Of a stretch of 64,000 bases of DNA, positions 58,648-64,000 are shown piece after piece (positions within the stretch are counted from its first letter, which is position 1; every line of letters begins with the position of its first letter). The stretch lies in NCBI GenBank assembly GCA_016718205.1, contig JADKEB010000003.1, positions 194,558 through 258,557 of the forward strand, given 5' to 3'. The position numbers were made by a program, and so were the translations under genes. The notes beneath the pieces are model-generated. The model was not told the DNA's origin and ran no database searches. It saw only the letters and a list, made by a program, of their open reading frames with translations. The stretch is from Saprospiraceae bacterium (GTDB lineage Bacteria; Bacteroidota; Bacteroidia; Chitinophagales; Saprospiraceae).

Positions 58648-60758
58648 TTAACCCAAGTTGCAAATAAGCCAATGCAAAAAGCACCCCAAATGGTCTTTTT
58701 TTAACTATTTATCCACAAAATGCCTTTTTTTTGAGTGTCCAAAAATATTAAACGGTTGACAATCAATGTATTGTATTTTTTGGTCTGATGTGTAGTGACC
58801 CATAGTCGTTGCGTATGTCAAATCGGAATATTACCTTTGCCCCCATGTACATACGACAAGTCACAAAGAAGAACAAAAATAGTAGTAAGACCTATCATTA
58901 CTATCGATTGATTCACGCATATAGAATTGGGGATAAAACTCGTCAAATTGTTTTGCTCAATCTCGGTACGCTAGATGAGCTTCCCGTCCCCAAACACAAG
59001 TACTTAGCGGATCGAATCGAAGAAATACTCACCGGCACGGTGTCATTGTTTGCCATCGACGATGAAGTCGTTGAACAGTTGGCCCACAAATTTGCCAGGA
59101 AAATCATTAAAAATGGTACCTTTTCTTCACCAAGATCAAAATCGAAGAAAGGGGTGGAAAGCACCCAAGTTGCTGTAAAACAATATGTTGAGGTAGATTT
59201 AGAAAGTGCTGAAGAGATAGAGAGCAGAGATTTGGGGGGCGAGTGGTTAGTAAAACAAACATTTGAAAGATTAGAGATCGATGACATCATGACATCGTTG
59301 GGTATGAGCGGCAAAGATATGGTAATGGCAAAAGCCCTCATCACCGCCAAGATGATACATCCTGGCAGCGAATTGGAGACCGAGAGATGGCTCAGAGAAA
59401 ACTCTGCTACCATGGAGCTCTATGATGAAGATGTAGATAAGGTAACTCGGTATCAATTATATAAAGTAGCAGAAATATTGTATACGAATAAAGCTGTGAT
59501 AGAAAGCAAAATATATAATGTATGCAAAAATATGTTTTCTCAAAGGAGCAAAGTGATCATATTTGATCTGACCAATATACACTTTGAGGGGATGATGGGC
59601 AGTTCAAAAAGAGCCCAATTTGGCAGGAGTAAACAAAAAAGAAATGACTGTCGCCTGATTAGTTTAGCACTGGCCATAGATAGCCTTGGATTTGTCAGAG
59701 GGAGTGAATTTTGGGATGGCAATGTCAGCGAAGTGGAGACCTTACAATCGATGCTTCAATACATTGAAAGACAATTTAATAAAGACGAAGAAAAGCCCCT
59801 ACTTGTATTTGATGCCGGCATCACCACGGATGATAATTTAAAGCTGGTAAAGGATAAGTTTGATTATATCTGTGTCAGTCGCACCACTCCTGATGAATAT
59901 AAAGTATTGACAGAAGAATTTACCCAATTGCAAGACAATAAAGGGAATAAGATACAGGTGAGAAAAATTGTACTGGCCAATGATGAAATCATGTTACAAA
60001 TAGCCAGCGATCAGAAAAAAATCAAAGAAGAATCGATAGACACTAAAATAACAAAACGGTTCGAAGAAAAATTAAGCTATCTAAAAGAAGGTCTTACCCT
60101 ACCTAGACGCGTCAAGACGATCATAAAAGTACATGAGCACGTGGGACGACTCAAAGATCAATTTGCAAAAGTAGCACAGCACTATGAGATTACCTATGTA
60201 CAGGATGATCAAAAAGGGGTGATCACAGACATAAAATGGGAACGAAACAAAGAAAATGAAAAGCCGAAAGGAGAGTACTTTCTAAGATTTTCAAAAAAAC
60301 ATCAGTGATAAAGAAATATGGGATGGATACAATCTGACAAGAGAAGTAGAAGCCAGTTTCAAATGTTTGAAATCAGACCTAAACGTACGCCCGTCTTTCA
60401 TCAGAAGGATAAATACATAGAAACACATATATGGTTAAGCATACTTGCCTATCAAATAGTCAATTTTATAAGAATACAACTCAAAGATCAAAATATTCAA
60501 TATAGTTGGACGACCATAGTGGAAAAACTCAAAACGCAAAGAATAACCACCACTACAATGGATGTAAAAGGAAATAAAAAAGAAATATTAAAAACCTGTA
60601 CACAGGCCAATGAAGAGGTAAAAAAGATATATAGTGCATTAATATTTAAAGATAGACCGTATGTAAGAAAACAAAAGTAGTGACCCAATTATAAATTTAA
60701 AAGTGACATAATGCTGTTTATCAGTAAGTTATACTCACTAATTTGCAACTTGGGTTAA
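58648..60758 (+). mobile_element. IS1634-like insertion sequence
   Basis: Perfect 18-bp inverted repeats TTAACCCAAGTTGCAAAT (58648-58665) and its complement (60741-60758). The outer TTAA on each side probably is the target duplication, since keeping one copy restores the interrupted hydrolase frame. It encodes one transposase in plus orientation. Confidence 0.88.
58809..60680 (+). pseudogene. IS1634-family transposase, two frameshifts
   Basis: DDE transposase of the IS4-like IS1634 family: the long frame 58809-60308 includes VIIFDLTNIHFEG, LVFDAGITTDDNL and KGEYFLRF. It leaves frame near 60290; the frame reading NISDKEIWDGYNLTREVEAS (with the catalytic Glu of REVEASF) covers about 60298-60395, and a third frame (PVFHQKDKYIETHIWLSILA) runs to 60680. 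Repaired length is about 620 aa, normal for IS1634. The element is probably inactive as written. Confidence 0.85.
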
Positions 60759-60824
60759 TTAGAAAGAAACAACTGAATAGGGTCAATTTAAATTTTAGCA
60801 TGGTTTTGATTTTTTTGCTTGCAG

Positions 60825-60953
60825 GTAACGTTTTGCAGATTGGCGATGGGCGGGCTTTTCAGCACAGAAATTTGTTCGGAGAACTGAACTATAAGCTACC
60901 ACAAAACTGTCAAGCGGAGACGAAACCACCCTATTGCCAATGTGCTGTTATAC
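60825..60953 (-). repeat. attC-like site B (between cassettes 1 and 2)
   Basis: Minus strand: GTATAACAGCACATTGG ... CGCCAATCTGCAAAACGTTAC. Outer TATAAC/GTTA and inner GCACATTGGCAATAGGG-like versus CCCATCGCCAATCTGC arms pair with unequal spacers. 129 bp, within the attC size range. The hydrolase ATG is 24 bp beyond its GTTA end. Confidence 0.6.
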
Positions 60954-61860
60954 CTACAATAAAATGGATTGCGAATTTAGTATAGGGAAATTAAGGGTCA
61001 ACAATGAAGCTAACTCATTTTTATATTGACCCACATTTTCAAAAAAAGTGTGGACTGCCTCTCGAAATTCATTTTTGGTTCTAAAGAAAGTAGAATTTAT
61101 TACTTTTTTCTTTAGGAACTTCCATAGCCTTTCTATGATGTTCAAATTCGGCGAATAAGGAGTGTAAAAACACTTGTTCTATCTTTGTATCTTTTAGCCA
61201 CTCCTTCAATTCTTTATTTTTATAATATCTCGCATTATCTGCTATAGTATATATTTTATCTATTCCTTGATTCGATTCCAAAATTTTCAAATATAAGTCT
61301 TTTGTCGTTTGGGCGTTGACCGACTCACATTCCAATACTTGTATATCTGTGGGATCTAATGCATTCAATGCACCGTTAATGTTTACCCTGTCTCTACCAC
61401 TAACAGTCAGTAATTCCTTCTCTTTACCTCTTTGTATCCATCCATATGTACTCCTGGTATTATGTGTGGGATGTACCGCATCCATGAAATATACCTTGCT
61501 CTTTCCTTGTCTTGCCCCCTCGATGATGGCTTTAAGCTCTTGTTCTACAAAGTCTTGTTGTCTTTGTACATCAGCTTCACACGGAACTTGTTTTGTCTTC
61601 TTATAGCTAAAGCCTATTCGATGCAGTAATTTCACCATACCATTTTTGGTAAAAAGAATGCCAAATTGAACCACCACCCAGTCTATAATCTCATCTGAAG
61701 TAAGATAAAGCTTTGACTGTAACTCTGATGTTAATTGTAGTATCTGATCATCATCTAATTTCCCACTGTATCCTTCATGATTGGTTTGCAAAAATCTAAA
61801 CCCTTTCCTTATATAAACTGACATAACGATAGACTGTTGATAAATCAACATTTTTGGTAT
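60954..61860 (-). pseudogene. IS630-family transposase, one frameshift
   Basis: The frame from about 61860 (MLIYQQSIVMSVYIRKGFRF) carries two catalytic Asp sites, VYFMDAVHPTHN and IADNARYYKN. It breaks near 61140, where SYSPNL-type sequence should follow VFLHS, and continues in the frame 61145-60954 with NIIERLWKFLKKKVINS, holding the catalytic Glu. So all three DDE residues are present but split. Repaired length is about 300 aa. Confidence 0.85.
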
Positions 61861-61900
61861 AGTGGCTGGTTTTCTTGTCCAGCCGCTATTTCTAGTTAAA
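60954..61900 (-). mobile_element. IS630-family insertion sequence
   Basis: Delimited only by its transposase and by flanking cassette sequence; terminal repeats were not identified. It lies between the stop of cassette 1 and attC-like site B. TGGCTGG/CCAGCC arms at 61863-61883 may belong to its right end. Confidence 0.6.
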
Positions 61901-62491
61901 TTATTGCTGAAATTTCTCATTTATTATTCTTGTCAGTTCGTTACCTAGTTTCTTTGCATCGTCTGCATTTGAGTTGTCCATTTGAAATTTCAAAATTTGA
62001 GTTTCAATATTATGGTCTTGAAGATAATGAGTAACAATTATAAAGTCAGAACCTAACGTCCCAACACGTCTTATTTTCATTACTTCTGTTTTCATTTTTA
62101 TTTTCAAGTTGCCACTCAAAGGAATTATTGTTTGTCTAAGATTGTGTCGAAATGTGATTATATGGTCTTTGATTTGAAGTCCATCTGCAACTTGTCTAAT
62201 TAATGTCAATATTGAGAACACATCTAATAATAGTCCTAATGTAATTCCTATAATTTTTGTTGTTGTATCGGATGCCTTAATGAACGGAGCACTGATTAGA
62301 AATAGTCCGCCAAGTAAGAAGAAAATAACACCTAAATTTGATTTGTCGCCTAAACGAAATTTGTGTTTTATTTCCACAGTTTTGCCGTCCACTAAAATTG
62401 TCAAGCAAGCTTGGTTCGCAATCTTTAGTATGTCATTTTTAATTGTTGTCAATGTTTGTGTCGTTTGGTTATGGTCGTCTAAACTTGCCAC
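61901..62491 (-). CDS. Cassette 1: small membrane protein of unknown function
   Basis: Start at GTG 62491, which overlaps the GTTAGTG end of attC-like site A; an apparent longer frame to 62527 is only the repeat read through. 196 aa with two TMs (about 68-87 and 91-110) between a short N-terminal domain and a C-terminal soluble beta/helical region ending ELTRIINEKFQQ. No domain recognised. Start at the cassette boundary and close-fitting ends are cassette-like. The 3' side is now occupied by the IS630 element. Confidence 0.7.
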   Translation of the reverse strand: MASLDDHNQTTQTLTTIKNDILKIANQACLTILVDGKTVEIKHKFRLGDKSNLGVIFFLLGGLFLISAPFIKASDTTTKIIGITLGLLLDVFSILTLIRQVADGLQIKDHIITFRHNLRQTIIPLSGNLKIKMKTEVMKIRRVGTLGSDFIIVTHYLQDHNIETQILKFQMDNSNADDAKKLGNELTRIINEKFQQ

Positions 62492-62621
62492 TAACGTCCA
62501 TGCGCTTGGTGCTGGTGGCGATTTCACTAATGTTTATACGATGATCCATGCTACAAATTTATGCAAAATATTTGGTACGTGCTACTTTTTTATCGTCACT
62601 GGCATCCAAACGCTTGTTATG
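62491..62621 (-). repeat. attC-like site A, complete
   Basis: Minus strand: ACATAACAAGCGTTTGG ... CCAAGCGCATGGACGTTAG, 131 bp. The TAACAAGCG start and CGTTAG end closely follow the attC consensus (compare TAACAA...GCGTTA of Vibrio repeats). Inner arms AAGCGTTTGG/CCAAGCGCAT pair; spacers are unequal. The GTTA-side 90 bp is shared with site C. Confidence 0.65.
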
Positions 62622-62739
62622 TAGCGTGGATTCACCGTGCGGCTCTATATTTTATTTTTCGGTTCGTTCTTTTAACGTTTTTCTGATATTTTTTTGACCA
62701 ATCTATGTGAAACGAACGACGCATTTACATTTAAAAATC

Positions 62740-64000
62740 GGGTGTATTTCATTTTTTCGCTACATATTAGAAATAAATAGTATATTTGTGTCTGAACCAA
62801 AAAAAAATATCATCATGACAAAGGCACAATTCCTTGAAATATGTAGCCAACGTTGGGAAGATATAGAGAACCTAAGCAACCTTAAAAGTTTTATGAAATT
62901 GAAAAGACACTTGATGAAGTGTGGACAGAATTAGGCAGTAAAGTGTTAGAATCTACCATAGGATCTGTTCCTTTAGATCATCGAAAAAAAAAAGGATCAA
63001 AACAAAATTTGGAGAGATTGAAGTAAGTAACTCAAATGATGAAATCCAAGAGATCTCAGGTCAGAAATTTTCACCATTTTTACAAGAAAAATTAGTGTAT
63101 ATAGGTCAATTGGACTGTTATAGAGAGAGGCAGTGAAATAGCAAATATGTTATTGAATATCAAAACAAATGATACTGCTATATATAGAATTACAGATAAA
63201 ATTGGTGAATTGAGCCTAAAGATAACAGAAGAAGAGGAATTTAGGATCCAATACAATTAAGGAAGGAGAACATTTATATGTTCAATCAGATGGTAGTATG
63301 TTGCTGACTGAGAAGAAAGTTGGAAGGAAGCCAAATTAGGCAGGATATTTAAATCTGGTGAAATTTACAAAGAAAACGAGACAAGGAATTGGATAAAATC
63401 AAGAGAGTATAGGTTTTTGGGTTCTCATGTGAAATTTGATGGAAATGATGTCAAAGATCATAGACGAACCATACAAGAAATGTCAAGAAAGGATAGTATT
63501 TATAAATGATGGAGCCAAATGGCAGTGGAAGTGGATAGAAGCAGAATACCCCAAGCCATTCAAACCTTGATTATTTTCATGCTATGGAAAAATATAGGGA
63601 AGTATATAAAAGTCAGTGTGTTGAAAAGCAAAGAACGAATATAATGGACCGAATTGGTAAAGCATTGAAAGAGAACGGAATACATGATGTTATAAATCAG
63701 TTGGACCAGATACCAAGAAATACAAAAAAAAGAGAGGCTTATTGAGACATTAATGGTATATATAAGCAATAAAAAAGAGAATGGATTACCCAAAATACAT
63801 CAAATCAGGATTGTTAATAGGATCAGGAGCCATAGAATCAGCACACACAGAACCGTTTTACAAAAAGAATGAAACAATCAGGACAAAGATGGTCCAAAAG
63901 GGATTAGAAAAAAATGATAAGCCTAAGAGTTTTAAATATGAGCGGATATTGGAATAAAATTAGATTTGATAACAAAGGCAGCTTAAAACGAAAAATGAAA
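62740..64000 (+). mobile_element. ISKra4-like element, left end and decayed transposase (runs off right edge)
   Basis: Left end GTGTATTTCATTTTTTCGC at 62742-62760 is shared with the MITE-like element at 5648-5804. A TATATTTG box (62781-62788) precedes the transposase ATG at 62815. The element interrupts what would be the upstream cassette of attC-like site A. Confidence 0.65.
62815..64000 (+). pseudogene. ISKra4-like transposase, many frameshifts and stops
   Basis: Fragments in all three frames: MTKAQFLEICSQRWEDIENL (62815), then LGSKVLESTIGSVPLDHRKK, LVYIGQLDCYREGSEIANML after a stop, IVFINDGAKWQWKWIEAEYP (63500), DYFHAMEKYREVYKSQC and GLLIGSGAIESAH followed in another frame by RTVLQKRMKQSGQRWSK and LRVLNMSGYWNKI. 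The GSGAIESAH...QRWS block is typical of ISKra4-type transposases. At least six shifts or stops show it is dead. The 3' end is outside the window. Confidence 0.75.

Larger units (their letters stand above)
58092..60801 (-). pseudogene. Cassette 2: alpha/beta hydrolase split by an IS1634-like element
   Basis: The 3' part (58092-58646) encodes an alpha/beta hydrolase with GLIFIIPGFGQS and the nucleophile elbow GGFSIGGSCA. The 5' end lies beyond the IS: ATG at 60801 followed by MLKFKLTLFSCFFL. Removing the element and one TTAA copy gives an in-frame signal peptide ending LIKVFGQ before KMEVVFLDQ. So the IS inserted in the signal peptide. The C-terminus (TKYFA) is encoded by the truncated attC-like site C, and the catalytic His region seems to be missing, so the gene was probably already shortened. 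About 200 aa when joined. Confidence 0.75.

Overview
The window is AT-rich bacterial DNA that I read as a Bacteroidota chromosome, most likely of the Saprospiraceae/Chitinophagales type. The evidence is a type IX secretion (T9SS) sorting domain, an S46 dipeptidyl-peptidase, M56/TonB fusion proteins, an LpxD-like acyltransferase, a PNGase F-like protein, ECF42 sigma with a DGPF/YCII partner, and several -7 boxes of the Bacteroidota form TAnnTTTG. No rRNA, tRNA or CRISPR array was seen.

Layout. 0-5.6 kb: 5' part of pyrG, an S46 dipeptidyl-peptidase of DPP11 type, and a GH113-like glycosidase next to panC. 5.6-17.7 kb: a stretch in which almost every gene is broken by one or more single-base shifts (outer-membrane barrel, thioredoxin lipoprotein leader, YkvA/DUF1232, threonine synthase, an alpha/beta hydrolase relic, a sialate O-acetylesterase, a lipoprotein, katG, a WD40 protein), with two small hairpin or MITE-like elements. 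18-20.8 kb: a YCII / DUF1569 / ECF42 sigma operon. 21.2-27.4 kb: BlaI, then two M56 (BlaR1-like) peptidases fused to TonB C-terminal domains and sharing a nearly identical 400-bp block, then a small TonB-domain protein. 27.5-30.9 kb: ABC ATPase, His-rich FtsX-type permease, DUF3299-like protein and LpxD. 31-43.3 kb: PNGase F-like protein, SelO, then a mannose/mannoside operon (GntR, ROK kinase, MFS, mannose-6-phosphate isomerase, GH38 alpha-mannosidase). 43.4-55 kb: membrane proteins, a TPR protein, two POT peptide transporters, a RhuM-like protein, a secreted protein and exonuclease III.

55.2-64 kb is the accessory part. On the minus strand I find four integron attC-like sites bounding three gene cassettes (a 196-aa two-TM protein, an alpha/beta hydrolase, and a 361-aa secreted protein) with no integrase in view: a candidate CALIN (attC cluster lacking an integrase). 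Insertion sequences have invaded it: IS66 at one end, an IS1634-like element inside the signal peptide of the hydrolase cassette, an IS630 element inside the first cassette, and an ISKra4-like element at the other end. Removing the IS1634 element together with one TTAA copy restores the hydrolase reading frame.

Functionally, the clearest theme is glycan and peptide scavenging: DPP11 and two POT transporters for peptides, and PNGase F, GH38, GH113 and sialate esterase plus a mannose-6-phosphate route for glycoprotein or mannan glycans. The clustered frameshifts, many in homopolymers, could be residual long-read sequencing error or real gene decay; the sequence alone cannot decide.
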